From positions 930,001 through 994,000 of the forward strand of contig NC_016482.1 in NCBI RefSeq assembly GCF_000227115.2: a DNA stretch of 64,000 bases, written 5' to 3'. The position numbers and the translations under genes were made by a program. The notes beneath the pieces are model-generated. The model made no database searches. It was not told the DNA's origin and saw only the letters and a program-made list of their open reading frames with translations. Of this stretch, positions 9,501 through 19,598 are shown piece after piece; the stretch's first letter is position 1; every line of letters begins with the position of its first letter. This DNA comes from Naumovozyma dairenensis CBS 421. Its lineage: Eukaryota; Ascomycota; Saccharomycetes; Saccharomycetales; Saccharomycetaceae.

Positions 9501-12043
9501 TACAAATCGCATACTTGGACGAAGAACCACCTTTACATGAGGGAGATGAACCAAGAATCTACTCCGCATTAATAGATGGACATTGTGAAATTTTAGAAAA
9601 CGGTCGTAGACGCCCTAAATTCAGAGTTCAATTGTCTGGTAATCCTATCCTGGGTGATGGTAAATCTGATAATCAAAATCATGCTTTGATTTTCTATAGA
9701 GGTGAATATATCCAATTAATCGATGCTAATCAAGATAATTATCTAGAAGAATGTTTGAAGATTAGATCAGTTCTTGCTGAATTCGAAGAATTAGATGCTG
9801 AACAAATTGATCCATATATCCCGGGAATGAAATACGAAGAACAAGTAACTAACCATCCAGTTGCTATTGTCGGTGCAAGAGAATATATTTTTTCTGAAAA
9901 TTCTGGTGTCTTAGGTGATGTTGCAGCTGGTAAGGAACAAACTTTTGGTACTCTTTTTGCCCGTACTTTGTCTCAAATTGGTGGTAAATTACATTATGGT
10001 CATCCGGATTTCATTAATGCTACTTTCATGACAACTAGAGGTGGTGTTTCCAAGGCTCAAAAGGGATTACATTTAAATGAAGATATTTACGCTGGTATGA
10101 ACGCCATGTTACGTGGTGGTCGTATTAAGCATTGTGAATATTATCAATGTGGTAAAGGTAGAGATTTAGGTTTTGGTACGATTTTGAACTTCACAACAAA
10201 GATTGGTGCTGGTATGGGTGAACAAATGTTATCTCGTGAATATTATTATTTAGGGACTCAATTACCAATCGATAGATTCCTATCCTTTTACTATGCACAT
10301 CCTGGGTTCCATTTGAATAATTTATTCATTCAATTATCTTTACAAATGTTTATGCTAACTTTGGTCAATATGCATGCTCTAGCTCATGAAGCTATCATCT
10401 GTTTATACGACAGAAATAGACCAATTACCGATGTTTTATATCCAATTGGTTGTTACAATTTCTCCCCTGTTAATGATTGGGTTAGACGTTATACACTATC
10501 AATTTTCATTGTCTTCTTTATTGCCTTTATTCCTATTATCGTACAAGAATTAATTGAACGTGGTTTATGGAAGGCTACTCTTAGATTTTTCCGCCATTTG
10601 CTATCGTTATCCCCAATGTTTGAAGTTTTTGCAGGTCAAATTTATTCCTCTGCTTTGTTAAGTGATTTAACTGTAGGTGGTGCTCGTTATATTGCGACAG
10701 GTCGTGGTTTTGCCACTTCTCGTATCCCATTTTCCATTTTATATTCAAGATTTGCCGGATCCGCTATCTATATGGGTGCTAGATCGATGATAATGTTATT
10801 ATTTGGTTACAGTTGCCAATTGGAATGTTGCATTGCTTTGGTTCTGGGGTTCTTTGTACAGCATTATTATTTTCACCATTTATTTTCAATCCTCATCAAT
10901 TTTCATGGCAAGATTTTTTTCTTGGATTACAGAGATTTTGTTAGATGGCTATCGAGAGGTAATGGTAAATATCACAGGAATTCATGGATTGGTTATGTAA
11001 GAATGTCAAGATCAAGAATAACCGGTTTCAAACGTAAATTACTTGGAGATGAATCTGAAAAAGCTGCCGGAGATGCAAGTAGAGCACATAGAATAAATCT
11101 AATATTAGGTGAATTGATCCCATGTGCGGTATATGCAGCAGGGTGTTTCATTGCCTTTACTTTTATTAACGCCCAAACGGGTGTCAGTACAACTGATGAT
11201 GATAGAGTTAATTCAGTCCTACGTCTGATTATCTGTACTCTTTGTCCAATTGGTCTAAACATGGCTGTTTTACTGTTCTGTGTTAGTATATCTTGTTGTT
11301 CAAATGCATTATTAGGTATGTGTTGTAAACGTACAAGCGCAACCTTGGCAGCTTTTGCCCATGGGGTAGCAGTTATTGGGCATGTAGGGTTTTTCATCGT
11401 CATGTGGGTCCTTGAAGGATTTAATTTCATTAGAATGTTAATGGGTGTGATTGCCTGTATCCAATGTCAAAGATTTATTTTCCAATGTACTACAGTTCTG
11501 TTATTATCACGTGAATATAAGAATGATCATGTAAATACAGCATTTTGGTCAGGTAAATGGAACAGTAATGGGGTAACTTTCAGCAATTTGTTCAGAGAAT
11601 ATATTGCAAAAGTGTTAGAGTTATCAGAATTTGCTGCAGATTTTGTTTTAGGTCATGTTATTTTATTCTGCCAATTACCTGTTATTTGCATCCCATATAT
11701 CGATAAAATGCATTCAATTATGCTATTTTGGTTGAAACCATCACGTCAAATCCGTCCTCCTATTTATTCTTTGAAGCAAACGCGTCTACGTAGACGTATG
11801 GTGGCGAAATATTGTTTCTTATACATGGTTGTTTTTGTTCTATTTGCAGGTTGTATTATTGGACCAGCTGTTGCAGGATCTCGTGTTCATAAAGATTTAG
11901 GTACATCACTAACAGGAGCCGCACATAATTTGTTCCAACCAAGGCACGTTGATAATAATGATACCGGTGTTGGAATATCGACATATTCAGGTCATTATTA
12001 TACCCATACACCATCTCTTAAGACATGGGCAACTATCAACTGA
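6521..12043 (+). CDS. FKS1: 1,3-beta-D-glucan synthase catalytic subunit
   Basis: Plasma-membrane synthase making cell-wall 1,3-beta-glucan from UDP-glucose; target of echinocandins and activated by Rho1. The 1840 aa compare with 1876 (Fks1) and 1895 (Gsc2). There is a Gln/Tyr-rich N-terminal tail, an FKS1_dom1 region beginning near [18 protein letters not shown], a first membrane block (about 410-690), the large cytosolic glucan-synthase domain ([37 protein letters not shown]), and C-terminal membrane segments ending THTPSLKTW. Residues about 1429-1466 do not match the family, but the other two frames do: [18 protein letters not shown], then [12 protein letters not shown]. Three +1 shifts near 10807, 10870-10877 and 10914-10920 explain this (see findings). 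Flanking IMO32 and TIM21 point to the FKS1/GSC2 locus; FKS1 versus GSC2 cannot be decided. Confidence 0.95.
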   Translation: MSYNDQGDRDRYDGPNDGYQQDEMHDQYGQPIYPDEGRQQSPDGFNLPNDDSYSDSLNFAPPHANNSGYDSYGGQYTPSQMSYGEPRSGTSTPVFGNGPFDSSGMEIGLPNDPYPAWTADPTAPVTVEQIEDIFIDLTNKFGFQRDSMRNMFDHFMTMLDSRASRMEPAKALISLHADYIGGDTSNYKKWYFAAQLDMDDEIGFRNLKLNKLRRKARKSKKSNKKAMKNYSPEEIDTILRQLEGDNSLQAADFRWKAKMRSLTPIQRVRQLALYLLCWGEANQVRFTAECLCFIYKCASDYLDSPECQNRIDPIPEGDYLDRIITPLYQYIRNQVYEISEGRYIKRERDHHQIVGYDDVNQLFWYPEGIAKIVLDDGRKLIDVPVEERYLRLGDITWENVFFKTYKETRTWLHMVTNFNRIWIMHISVYWMYVAYNAPALYTHNYQQLVNNQPLASYRWATAALGGTVAGLIQLLATLCEWLFVPRKWAGAQHLTRRFMFLCIVFGVNLGPVIFVFAYDKDTVYSKAAYIVSIVMFFVAVVTIVYFSVMPLGGLFTSYMNKSSRRYVASQTFTANFAPLQGYNKLLSYLVWITVFGAKYAESYYFLILSLRDPIRILSTTTMRCTGEYWWGARLCKHQSKIVLGLMIATDFILFFLDTYLWYIIINTIFSISKSFYLGVSVLTPWRNIFTRLPKRIYLKILATDHMQIQYKPKVLISQIWNAIIISMYREHLLAIDHVQKLLYHQVPSEVEGKRSLKAPLFFTAPDANKSYEAFFPKDSEAERRISSFAQSLAVPIDRPLPVDNMPTFTVLTPHYSERILLSLREIIREDDQFSRVTLLEYLKQLHPLEWDCFVKDTKILAEETAVYEGQEEEMMKEEGEKSEIDDLPFYCIGFKSAAPEYTLRTRIWASLRSQTLYRTVSGFMNYSRAIKLLYRVENPDIVQAFGGNAEGLERELEKMTRRKFKFLVSMQRLAKFKPHELENAEFLLRAYPDLQIAYLDEEPPLHEGDEPRIYSALIDGHCEILENGRRRPKFRVQLSGNPILGDGKSDNQNHALIFYRGEYIQLIDANQDNYLEECLKIRSVLAEFEELDAEQIDPYIPGMKYEEQVTNHPVAIVGAREYIFSENSGVLGDVAAGKEQTFGTLFARTLSQIGGKLHYGHPDFINATFMTTRGGVSKAQKGLHLNEDIYAGMNAMLRGGRIKHCEYYQCGKGRDLGFGTILNFTTKIGAGMGEQMLSREYYYLGTQLPIDRFLSFYYAHPGFHLNNLFIQLSLQMFMLTLVNMHALAHEAIICLYDRNRPITDVLYPIGCYNFSPVNDWVRRYTLSIFIVFFIAFIPIIVQELIERGLWKATLRFFRHLLSLSPMFEVFAGQIYSSALLSDLTVGGARYIATGRGFATSRIPFSILYSRFAGSAIYMGARSMIMLLFGYSCQLECCIALVLGFFVQHYYFHHLFSILINFHGKIFFLDYRDFVRWLSRGNGKYHRNSWIGYVRMSRSRITGFKRKLLGDESEKAAGDASRAHRINLILGELIPCAVYAAGCFIAFTFINAQTGVSTTDDDRVNSVLRLIICTLCPIGLNMAVLLFCVSISCCSNALLGMCCKRTSATLAAFAHGVAVIGHVGFFIVMWVLEGFNFIRMLMGVIACIQCQRFIFQCTTVLLLSREYKNDHVNTAFWSGKWNSNGVTFSNLFREYIAKVLELSEFAADFVLGHVILFCQLPVICIPYIDKMHSIMLFWLKPSRQIRPPIYSLKQTRLRRRMVAKYCFLYMVVFVLFAGCIIGPAVAGSRVHKDLGTSLTGAAHNLFQPRHVDNNDTGVGISTYSGHYYTHTPSLKTWATIN

Positions 12044-12406
12044 TTTTTTCCATCATCGCTTCTTTTTTTAAATTTCACATATCTTTGTGAGAAAGATGTA
12101 CTTTATTCATTTCTGAGGAAGATGTAAACTAACGTTGGTATTTTATAAGTAAAACTTTTGGTATTTAAAGTTGTATACATGTTAAAATATATGATTTAAT
12201 TATTCGTTATATTATTTTGCATCCTCTAATTGTGTTACTGGCGGCTAACATACGCACAAACTTCTTGAAATACACTGAGAGAAGGAAAACAAAATATAGT
12301 ATGGCGGTAATAAATACAGGATAATATACATATATTAGTATGAATGTATGCAAACAATATATATGCAAGATTATTTAGATAATTTTAATGATATTCTGTA
12401 AAAAGG
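12044..12406. other. Convergent 3' region FKS-TIM21
   Basis: AT-rich convergent terminator region between the glucan synthase and TIM21. Nothing else recognised. Confidence 0.5.
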
Positions 12407-13153
12407 TTAACTTTTCCTCGGTCCCCAGTTTACACCAAGGAAGCCCGTTGGCTTTACAATTTGGGCCAATTTAGGTCTTATTAAGTAAAACCTCTTTTCT
12501 CCAGGGATATCCACATAAACAGTAGTGAAGTCCGGTTGGTAATTTGTTTGAGAATCTTTTGCTTCAATATGTACAAGCGCTCTTTTCTTCTTTGATTCAA
12601 CATGAAATCTCATAAAATGATGAGTAATTCCGCTTCTATCTAACTTCTTCGTGGAAACAATTGGTCTATTCCTTGTCCATCTGTCATGAGTAATTAGTTC
12701 ACCATATGCCTTTAACCTTTCTTTACGAAGAGCGGAGTCTTTACATTGTAACATATCCCTTACAGTGGGATCCTTTTCAACCATTGTAACCGCTCTATTA
12801 AATAATTGCGTATCTCCTGATGGTGAAAATAATTCTGAAATGATTAGGTACAATACAATGGCAGATATACCAATCCCACCAAGAATAAGAGATCCAGATA
12901 ATGTAAAGCTTGTTAATGTTTTCAACTTTGGCCATAACATACTGGGTCTACCATTGGACTTTTTATCTGCTTTTTGCTTATCGGTAGTAGAATTATTCTT
13001 TCCATTTTCTTTCTTTGTTTCATTCTGACTAGTTGCGTAAAGCCTTCTATATTGTAGCTGTTTTGTAAGAATGGCCTTGGGATACAGATGTGTTAATGTT
13101 CTCAATAGAGGGATGCATGGCTTCACTTGTCTGATGCTTGAATTTAATAGCAT
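12407..13153 (-). CDS. TIM21: TIM23 complex subunit Tim21
   Basis: Inner-membrane component of the presequence translocase; it contacts Tom22 in the intermembrane space and links TIM23 to respiratory complexes. The 248 aa compare with 239 in S. cerevisiae. A basic Ser/Arg-rich presequence covers about 1-45, a single membrane span lies at about 78-102 (SGSLILGGIGISAIVLYLII), and the conserved domain includes RDMLQCKDSALRKERLKAYGE, HHFMRFHVESKKKRALVHIEA and a C-terminal VDIPGEKRFYLIRPK. It is convergent with the glucan synthase, as in S. cerevisiae (YGR033C). Confidence 0.93.
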   Translation of the reverse strand: MLLNSSIRQVKPCIPLLRTLTHLYPKAILTKQLQYRRLYATSQNETKKENGKNNSTTDKQKADKKSNGRPSMLWPKLKTLTSFTLSGSLILGGIGISAIVLYLIISELFSPSGDTQLFNRAVTMVEKDPTVRDMLQCKDSALRKERLKAYGELITHDRWTRNRPIVSTKKLDRSGITHHFMRFHVESKKKRALVHIEAKDSQTNYQPDFTTVYVDIPGEKRFYLIRPKLAQIVKPTGFLGVNWGPRKS

Positions 13154-13390
13154 ATTTGAGGTATTTAGGGATTCAAATATATGTTCCTAGAGCAATACGA
13201 TTATTTATTTGATAATACATCTCGCTAACTAATATATACCATTAGTGATGCTGTATCTTAGGTTGTAGACTAATGAATAGGTATTTATTATCAACGTTTG
13301 GGACGTTCGAACATATTTAAGGCGGAGAAAGTTTCGGACTTCTTTCTAGGGTGACACCATCCTCACAAACAATTTTATTTTAAATCTTTA

Positions 13391-13462
13391 GCCCTTTTAG
13401 TGCAATGGTTAGCATACATTCTTCCGGTGGTTGTGATCCGGGTTCGAGTCCCGGGAGGGGTC
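13391..13462 (+). tRNA. tR(CCG): tRNA-Arg (anticodon CCG)
   Basis: A 72-nt cloverleaf. Acceptor GCCCTTT (13391-13397) pairs with GAGGGGT (13455-13461) with G-U pairs. The D arm is GTGC-AATGGTTA-GCAT. The anticodon loop TTCCGGT carries CCG at 13424-13426. The T arm is CCGGG-TTCGAGT-CCCGG, and a Pol III terminator T-run starts at 13468. There is no intron. The anticodon stem CATTC/GGTTG has one T-T mismatch and a G-U pair. In S. cerevisiae the single tR(CCG) gene lies next to RPL26A on chromosome XII, the same neighbourhood as here. Confidence 0.88.
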
Positions 13463-13467
13463 TTCGG

Positions 13468-13478
13468 TTTTTTTTTTT
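13468..13478 (+). terminator. Pol III terminator of tRNA-Arg
   Basis: An uninterrupted run of 11 T immediately downstream of the tRNA-Arg(CCG) 3' end. Confidence 0.8.
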
Positions 13479-13682
13479 GGGTTCTTTCCACAATTAATGA
13501 GAAAAACGTTTGTTTTATAGTGGTAAGAAATATTGGACTATATAGAAATTTTAATTTAGCCTATCTACGAGGTACTTCAAGGCCAGATACGTGTTTTTTA
13601 GTGATACTATCAGCCTGATATATATCTTCCCTGCTTGAGACATTAGTTCCTAAATCACAGGAATATTTATTAGACTGTTTAA

Positions 13683-13711
13683 CACCCACACCTATTGGGT
13701 AGGTGTGGGTG
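13683..13711. promoter_or_regulatory. Perfect inverted repeat of Rap1-like sites
   Basis: Arms CACCCACACCTA (13683-13694) and TAGGTGTGGGTG (13700-13711) are exact reverse complements around a 5-nt spacer TTGGG. Each arm with its flanking A resembles a Rap1 site (ACACCCACAC). The element is about 265 bp before the RPL26 start, a usual position for ribosomal-protein gene Rap1 sites. Confidence 0.7.
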
Positions 13712-13974
13712 AGGCTTGCTATATTGTTTTCTCGCGTCCTGAAATGCTATGATTTCTGTTTCGCGATGCGCCGTTGAAATTCTTGTTGGTAGTGTAGAAT
13801 CAGTGCAAAGCATAGGTTGTTACAGGGTACGAAGTTACTGTTGGGATTTGCAAGAAATGAGCCTACAGGCAGTCACGAATAGGAATAATTAAAGGTTATT
13901 AAGCAAAAACTGTACTAAATACACAATATCTTGAAATTTAAATTAAACAAGCAACCAAAGGAAAGATAATAAAT

Positions 13975-14823
13975 ATGGCTAAGCAATCTTTAGGTATGTG
14001 GTATATTTGAGGAAAATGGGATAGACGATCGTGTTTTGGATTCGAGATCTATTGAATATGAAAAATTTCAAAAATGCAAACCCAACAAAAATAAATGACT
14101 ATGACTATGTGAAATAGGGAAGATTGCAAACGTTTGTGGTTTAGATATCTTCATATGATTGATATAAGAAATTATAACGTCGAAAGAAAAATTGTCAACC
14201 ATGCGGATGAGGCCCTCACGGGTAATTAAAGACAATTTGAATATCATCCTTAAAAAGTAATAATTAATAGATTAGCGGGGACATCTACTAAAAATCATTA
14301 TTACATTAGTATATTCATTAAGTCCCAATATTTAAAACGTGCCATTTCATGGAGAAAATTCGAACGCCCGTCAAAGATTTAATATCTTTTAGAGAATACA
14401 TTTTACTAACAAACTAAAAAAATTACCTTATCCTCGTATGTTTTTTCGTTTTAAATAGACGTTTCCTCTGACAGAAGAAAGGCCAGAAAGGCTTATTTCA
14501 CTGCCCCATCTTCCGTTCGTCGTGTTTTGTTATCTGCTCCATTATCTAAGGAATTGAGAGCTCAATACGGTATTAAAGCTTTGCCAATCAGAAGAGATGA
14601 CGAAGTTTTAGTTGCTCGTGGTGCCAAAAAGGGTCAAGAAGGTAAAGTTTCTTCTGTTTACAGATTGAAATTTGCCATTCAAGTTGACAAAGTTACCAAG
14701 GAAAAATCTAACGGTGCTTCTGTTCCAATTAACATTCATCCATCCAAGGTTGTTATCACCAAATTGCATTTAGACAAAGACAGAAAGGCTTTGATCCAAA
14801 GAAAGGGTGGTAAATTGGAATAA
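13975..14823 (+). CDS. RPL26: 60S ribosomal protein L26 (uL24), two exons
   Basis: Large-subunit protein at the polypeptide exit tunnel. Exon 1 is 13975-13993 (ATG plus five codons and one base); exon 2 is 14459-14823. The product is 127 aa, the exact S. cerevisiae length, beginning [24 protein letters not shown]-type motif lies at [20 protein letters not shown], and the C terminus is [15 protein letters not shown]. Codon bias is strong. It corresponds to RPL26A (YLR344W) / RPL26B (YGR034W), which cannot be told apart here. Confidence 0.98.
13994..14458 (+). other. RPL26: RPL26 intron
   Basis: A 465-nt intron with 5' GTATGT (13994-13999), branch TACTAAC (14404-14410) and 3' TAG (14456-14458). 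I saw no snoRNA in it. Confidence 0.95.
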
Positions 14824-15215
14824 ATTGTTTAATATATTAGTATAAATAATCTTTTACTTTTGTATTTTCTAATTAAAAACTTAAAATAAATATATAATCA
14901 TTTTGTTACATTAAAAGTAGGTTACATATGCGTGCTCTTTTATTTGTAAAATTTATATACGTATGATTCTGTTGTGTTGTATTGTATCGTTCTTGACTGA
15001 ATAATATTAAGCTATTTTAAAACGCGTCACAATTCAGGTGTCGGATACATGGGCTGTACCCGATTGGGCGCCACAAAATGGACGAAACAGAAAGAAGATT
15101 TTAATATAATAGTCTCAAAGAGAGCAAAACATTTCAAGATAGTTTTTGATAAATATAGGACACAAGTCCATAAAAACGATTATTGGAATTGGGGTAAGAC
15201 AAAGAATTATTAAAA
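14824..15215. other. Intergenic RPL26 to YLR345W homologue
   Basis: RPL26 3' region followed by the next promoter. It contains GTGACGCG on the minus strand (15023-15030), one of five copies in the window. No gene seen. Confidence 0.5.
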
Positions 15216-16649
15216 ATGACAAAAGAAACCGTGTCAAGTAATCCAATTAACAAAGAAGCAACGATAACGAATCACGAGGAACTTCACAATGGTTTAGGTA
15301 GCGAAGAGGTTAGAATAAATAATCATATGGCAAGGACTAACACAAGATGGCAAAATCAAAATCATTCATCAAATAGAAACCATGATTTCTATCCTGGTCA
15401 ATTATACGGTACAGAATCTGGTAAATTATTCCATGCTGGGAAGATTATGATTGTTTTAGTCGGATTACCAGCAACGTCTAAAACCTTATTGGCCCATTCT
15501 TTAGAGAGATATTGTAAATGGTTAGGTGTTGTTTCTAGAGTGTTCAATTTAGCAGACTATAGAAGGAAATTTAAAGATGTACCTAAAGAATATTTTTTCG
15601 GTGGAGAAACTTCTACAAAGGCGATTGAAGTGAGGAAGCAAATAAGGAAAGTTTCCATAAATGATATGAAAAAATTCTTTCAAGAGGAAAACGGCCAATT
15701 GGCCATTTTTGATGCAATGAATACGCAAAAAATGGAAAGGAGATGTATTCAAGAAAATTTCCAATGCTTAAACGTCAATGTTTTATTTGTGGAATCTATA
15801 ATGACAGACAAAGATTTAACAGAGCGAAATATAAAATTAGTAATGGAAACTATTAAAGAAGGGAATGATGAATTTGATAAGAAAATTAGATATTCCTTGT
15901 TAAATAAAATGTTGACATCAAAACCTTCTTATGAGGAAATCGAAGATTCGGAAAAATTAAGCTATGTCAAATTTAATAATTTTGGGAAACAAATAGTAGT
16001 GAAAAATAATCATCAAGGGTATCTATTGAATAAATTAGTGTTTTTCCTGATGAATTTAAGAAGTGGGAAAGGACGTATTTTTTTTTGCAGTTCAAATTCA
16101 ATCCATCAAGAAGATATTTCAAATTGTTTGAAATCAATATATAACAGAGTTATTGAACAAATCAAAAAGGAAGACATTGTAAGAAGAAATTTCTCTCCCT
16201 CACTGCAAGAAGATGACAGGCCGAATTCACCGATTTTAACAATTTGGTGTGAACATAAATTTCAATTGGAAGAAGATTCCGATATTGAATTAATTAATAA
16301 GAGTCAATTGAGACGAATGAATCTTGGAGCAATAGAGGGATTGTCCGAGGAAGAAATTGAAAAACAATATCCAAAGGAATATAAAGAAAGTTTTGAAGAT
16401 TTATATCATTACAGGTATCCTCGAGCAGAATCTTACCACGATCTTGCAATTAGATTGGAAGGGTTATTACTAGAATTAGAACATCAGCAATCAGACCTTT
16501 TAATTTTTGCTGATGAAAGTGTTTTAAGGATTTTATATGGTTATTTTATGTCGTCGAGTTGCATTGAAGTCCCTCTCCTAAATTTCGGTAAGGGTGAAAT
16601 TGTTGAATTATCTTTAAAGACATTCAGTAAAGAGATAAAGAAATTATAA
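15216..16649 (+). CDS. Degenerate 6-phosphofructo-2-kinase/fructose-2,6-bisphosphatase-like protein (YLR345W type)
   Basis: Bifunctional PFK-2/FBPase-2 fold, 477 aa (YLR345W about 509). The kinase half has the P-loop-like GLPATSKT (83-90), where active enzymes have GLPARGKT, and keeps the family segments CKWLGV..VFNLADYRRK, FDAMNT and VLFVESI. The phosphatase half starts near residue 285 (RIFFCSSNS), where active enzymes have the catalytic RHG; the second catalytic His is also replaced (LLIFADESVLR). A bisphosphatase activity is therefore unlikely, and kinase activity is doubtful. Its position between RPL26 and the YGR035C/YLR346C homologue matches the YLR345W locus, supporting that orthology over FBP26 or PFK26/27. 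Confidence 0.85.
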   Translation: MTKETVSSNPINKEATITNHEELHNGLGSEEVRINNHMARTNTRWQNQNHSSNRNHDFYPGQLYGTESGKLFHAGKIMIVLVGLPATSKTLLAHSLERYCKWLGVVSRVFNLADYRRKFKDVPKEYFFGGETSTKAIEVRKQIRKVSINDMKKFFQEENGQLAIFDAMNTQKMERRCIQENFQCLNVNVLFVESIMTDKDLTERNIKLVMETIKEGNDEFDKKIRYSLLNKMLTSKPSYEEIEDSEKLSYVKFNNFGKQIVVKNNHQGYLLNKLVFFLMNLRSGKGRIFFCSSNSIHQEDISNCLKSIYNRVIEQIKKEDIVRRNFSPSLQEDDRPNSPILTIWCEHKFQLEEDSDIELINKSQLRRMNLGAIEGLSEEEIEKQYPKEYKESFEDLYHYRYPRAESYHDLAIRLEGLLLELEHQQSDLLIFADESVLRILYGYFMSSSCIEVPLLNFGKGEIVELSLKTFSKEIKKL

Positions 16650-16854
16650 CAGTTAAAATAGTATATATAATCTTGTTGTTGTTTTTAGCTAAAAGTTTGA
16701 ATGTTATTCTTTTTAAAAAATGTAGAATGTACAACTACATACAGGCGTATATATACTTTTTATGAGTAAATAGTCGTAATGGCGGGAGGGGTATCTTTAT
16801 TTTGTTGATGCTGATGCTTATTAAAGTGTTTCTGAAAGAAATCAAAAAAGAATA

Positions 16855-17211
16855 TCATACATCAAAATGAACTTCTTGATTAACAATATTTGTATGTTTT
16901 CTTTCTCTTCTTCTTCTCCTCCTCGTTTCAGAAGATTTTCTTTTCAATTCAGCCAATTCCAATTCTTTCATTTCTGCAGCTCTTATCAAATCATACCTCG
17001 TTATTATCTTTGGTGAGGATGATTTACTACTTGTTGTTGATGTTGTATTATATGGACATTTAATTGAAGTCACTACAGAGACAGCAGACCGTATTGGAGA
17101 GCACATTACCATGGAGACTTTGTCTACCATTGAACCTGAATCTGAATCTGAGTTTATGCTGGTCGTTACCACTGAGGTATCTTTTGAGAATGATCTTAAT
17201 AGTGCTAGCAT
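16855..17211 (-). CDS. Small YGR035C/YLR346C (CIS1)-type protein
   Basis: A 118-aa protein with a Ser/Thr/Val-rich N-terminal half and a charged helical C-terminal half (ITRYDLIRAAEMKELELAELKRK, then a run of arginines). No catalytic motif is visible. It is called by position (between the YLR345W homologue and CAX4), by size (YGR035C is about 116 aa) and by its promoter, which carries several PDREs; YGR035C and its paralogue YLR346C/CIS1 are drug-response genes. Function is not well established; mitochondrial association is reported for the pair. Sequence identity to the family is my weak recollection, so the call is moderate. Confidence 0.6.
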   Translation of the reverse strand: MLALLRSFSKDTSVVTTSINSDSDSGSMVDKVSMVMCSPIRSAVSVVTSIKCPYNTTSTTSSKSSSPKIITRYDLIRAAEMKELELAELKRKSSETRRRRRRERKHTNIVNQEVHFDV

Positions 17212-18219
17212 CTGTGATATTTTTGATATAGTGCAGTTCTTTGCTTTTTATAGTTGTTTTGATTTTATTTTACAAGAAGAGGTAGGATATACTCATGATC
17301 TATGCATTATCATTGAATAAGACAGTCGATACATTGTTTATATATATATATATATATTCGCTAAGGTAAGCGATGATGCTTTGTCAGAATTACGACACTT
17401 TTTCTGCCTATCGTTCAGTAAGATAGTCTTCTTTATGTTCTTATTTCCTTTTCGTACGTAAGCTGAATTAAGCTGAGGTAAGCTAAGCGGAAGAAATCTT
17501 CGGGTTTCGGTGGGGGACTTGCTAAGTAATTAAGGAAAGGTACGGCGGACCCGTTAAAAAATATTGTTTACTAAGATTTTTCTTCGAAGAAAATCCACGG
17601 CGCTCTGAAACGGATTTAGAAACTTTGGAAGGATCTCTCACCCACGGAATCCCGCCCGAGTAGACCGCGGAAGTTCCAAATAAAGGTACAGATAATCTTA
17701 TTGTCCGTGGATGGGATTATTTATTCATCACTACAAGGAAATAACATATTTTCTTAGTTGAGGAGAATGATTCCGGTTATTTCCGTCTCAAATTTCCATG
17801 TCCGTTAAGATTTCCATCATTATTACACTCCCTTACATTTCAAATTGACAGGCAACGGAAAGGGTCCAATCCTCTTTTTTTTTCCCTTACTCATCTCAGT
17901 GTATAATCTATTATGTGGGATTCTAATACATTTTGGTTTACATGTTGTTTTACGTTAGTAATTTCCAGAACTTAGCCGCCGAGCTGCACATTTGTGAAAG
18001 TAACATGCGTGCCTATATACCACCAAGTTTCTGCTATTAACAAGAACACTTTTTTTATGTATACTATGGTAAAGGAAAAAACAACCGAACAATCTTAACT
18101 AATAAATTGCCGTAATCTTATTATTCTATCTATATATGTAACTTTATATTGTTATTATGTAGGAAAAGGAAAATGAAAATAGATCAATAAATAATCTTGA
18201 TGAAACTGGTTTGGTAAAG
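17212..18219. promoter_or_regulatory. PDRE-rich upstream region of the YGR035C-type gene
   Basis: One perfect Pdr1/Pdr3 element TCCGTGGA (17704-17711) and three 7-of-8 matches: TCCACGGC (17594-17601), CCCACGGA (17641-17648) and ACCGCGGA (17664-17671), all within 120 bp. They lie 380-500 bp before the ATG at 17211. A (TA)n tract is at about 17341-17356. CAX4 ends at 18220 on the same strand, so the elements can only serve the YGR035C-type gene. No other gene seen. Confidence 0.65.
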
Positions 18220-18930
18220 TCATTCTGTTTTTTTTGTGTACTTGCCACTTTTTTTCTGTAAATATATTTGATAATCTTCTTTCAAAGTAGAGGGAGCTAA
18301 ATTCCAAGAATCCTTAACGTATAACCATTTCATAATGGGCCAAGTTAACACCCAATCAATGATCCCTATTTCTCTTATAATCCCTACTAAAAGGTAATAA
18401 GAAGATCCAGTAAGTGTCCCTAATGTCCAACCAACAAGAACTTGATTAAAACTATGATATTTCAAATAAAGCCTCGAAAAGCAAACGCAACCACCCAAAA
18501 TAGTGATGAAACTGATCCCTAAGAATTTCCAAAATGCAGATAAATTATTCCAATTATAAATATATCTTAATGATAGATATAATGTTAGAAATCCCATGAA
18601 TTGTGAATGAGCACTTGGCATTCCATACCCGGACCTTAAAGTGTTTTGTTGGAATGATTCACCAAAATAATTATGGTATGGTCTCGTTTGTTTAATTATA
18701 TTTTTGATTATATTATTGAATATTTCATTGGATAATTGACCTGCGGCCATTATACATGCTTCTAATTCTCTTGTGATTATGAACCATGATAAATAGAAGG
18801 ATAGGATTAATATTGGTAATAAGGAAAAATATGCACTTAGAAATGAAATAGGATCGTTTGGATCGTAAAGAATGTATGTATCATCGAACGGTATTATGTT
18901 TTCATTTGCGTATGCTGTAGTGTTGTCCAT
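18220..18930 (-). CDS. CAX4: Dolichyl pyrophosphate phosphatase Cax4
   Basis: ER-membrane enzyme that recycles dolichyl pyrophosphate after N-glycosylation. The PAP2-type phosphatase signature is present in three parts: KQTRPYH, MPSAHSQF (PSGH-like) and SRLYLKYHSFNQVLVGW (SRxxxxxH), among four or more hydrophobic spans. I chose the ATG at 18930 (236 aa; S. cerevisiae 239). The upstream extension to 18984 would need a TTG start. The position before ACB1 fits YGR036C. Confidence 0.92.
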   Translation of the reverse strand: MDNTTAYANENIIPFDDTYILYDPNDPISFLSAYFSLLPILILSFYLSWFIITRELEACIMAAGQLSNEIFNNIIKNIIKQTRPYHNYFGESFQQNTLRSGYGMPSAHSQFMGFLTLYLSLRYIYNWNNLSAFWKFLGISFITILGGCVCFSRLYLKYHSFNQVLVGWTLGTLTGSSYYLLVGIIREIGIIDWVLTWPIMKWLYVKDSWNLAPSTLKEDYQIYLQKKSGKYTKKTE

Positions 18931-19598
18931 AATGTTCTTATGCGTATTCGTTTCGTTTCGTTTCGTTTCTGCTGTCCTTTGCAAAATAGTGTATTAAATA
19001 TACTAAGGGGTACAATGACCGTACTTCTTCAAACACTAGCCTTTTATATATATGTGTATGTATATACGTACATTATAGTAAAGACTTTCAAATGAAGGAA
19101 TAGGTACAACTTTGTAGATGTAGCTTATTTTATCATTTTGAAATTAGTTTCAGAAATTGTAAAACTTCAACGAACGAACAAACAAATGCGCGGTGGCGGC
19201 AAAAATAATATAACATCAAAGTCTGGGGAGGTATGTACGTAACCATTGAATCAACGAAGAAATGATTCGAGATCTAATTTGTCTAAGGATCTCAATTCGA
19301 AGTTCCACATAGACGATATGATATATGATATATTACTATACATAATAACTGGTCAATGAAGCATCATTAAGAAAGCTCGACTCTTTTTTATAATATTAAC
19401 TTCAGTATATAGATATAGGTATAGATGTAGATATAGACACAGTCATGGACTATACAATTCTCTAAGACATTTTTCCACAGCAAAATTAGTTGGGATAAGA
19501 AACCTAGCGCTCAATATGGGCTTTCCTTGTAGTGTAGAGCAATTACTTTTAAATGTGATGCAAGTTCTTTTCTTTTGTATTGGTGATTTCCTTTATTT
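18931..19598. other. Intergenic CAX4-ACB1
   Basis: CAX4 promoter and ACB1 3' region. A short TTTCGTTTCG tandem lies just upstream of CAX4 (about 18953-18966), with simple TATATA tracts around 19040. No gene seen. Confidence 0.5.

Noticed and set aside
13400..13618. 72-aa open frame on the plus strand
   Set aside because: It overlaps the tRNA-Arg gene and its terminator; random frame.
18931..18984. N-terminal extension of CAX4
   Set aside because: Needs a TTG start; the ATG at 18930 gives the family length.
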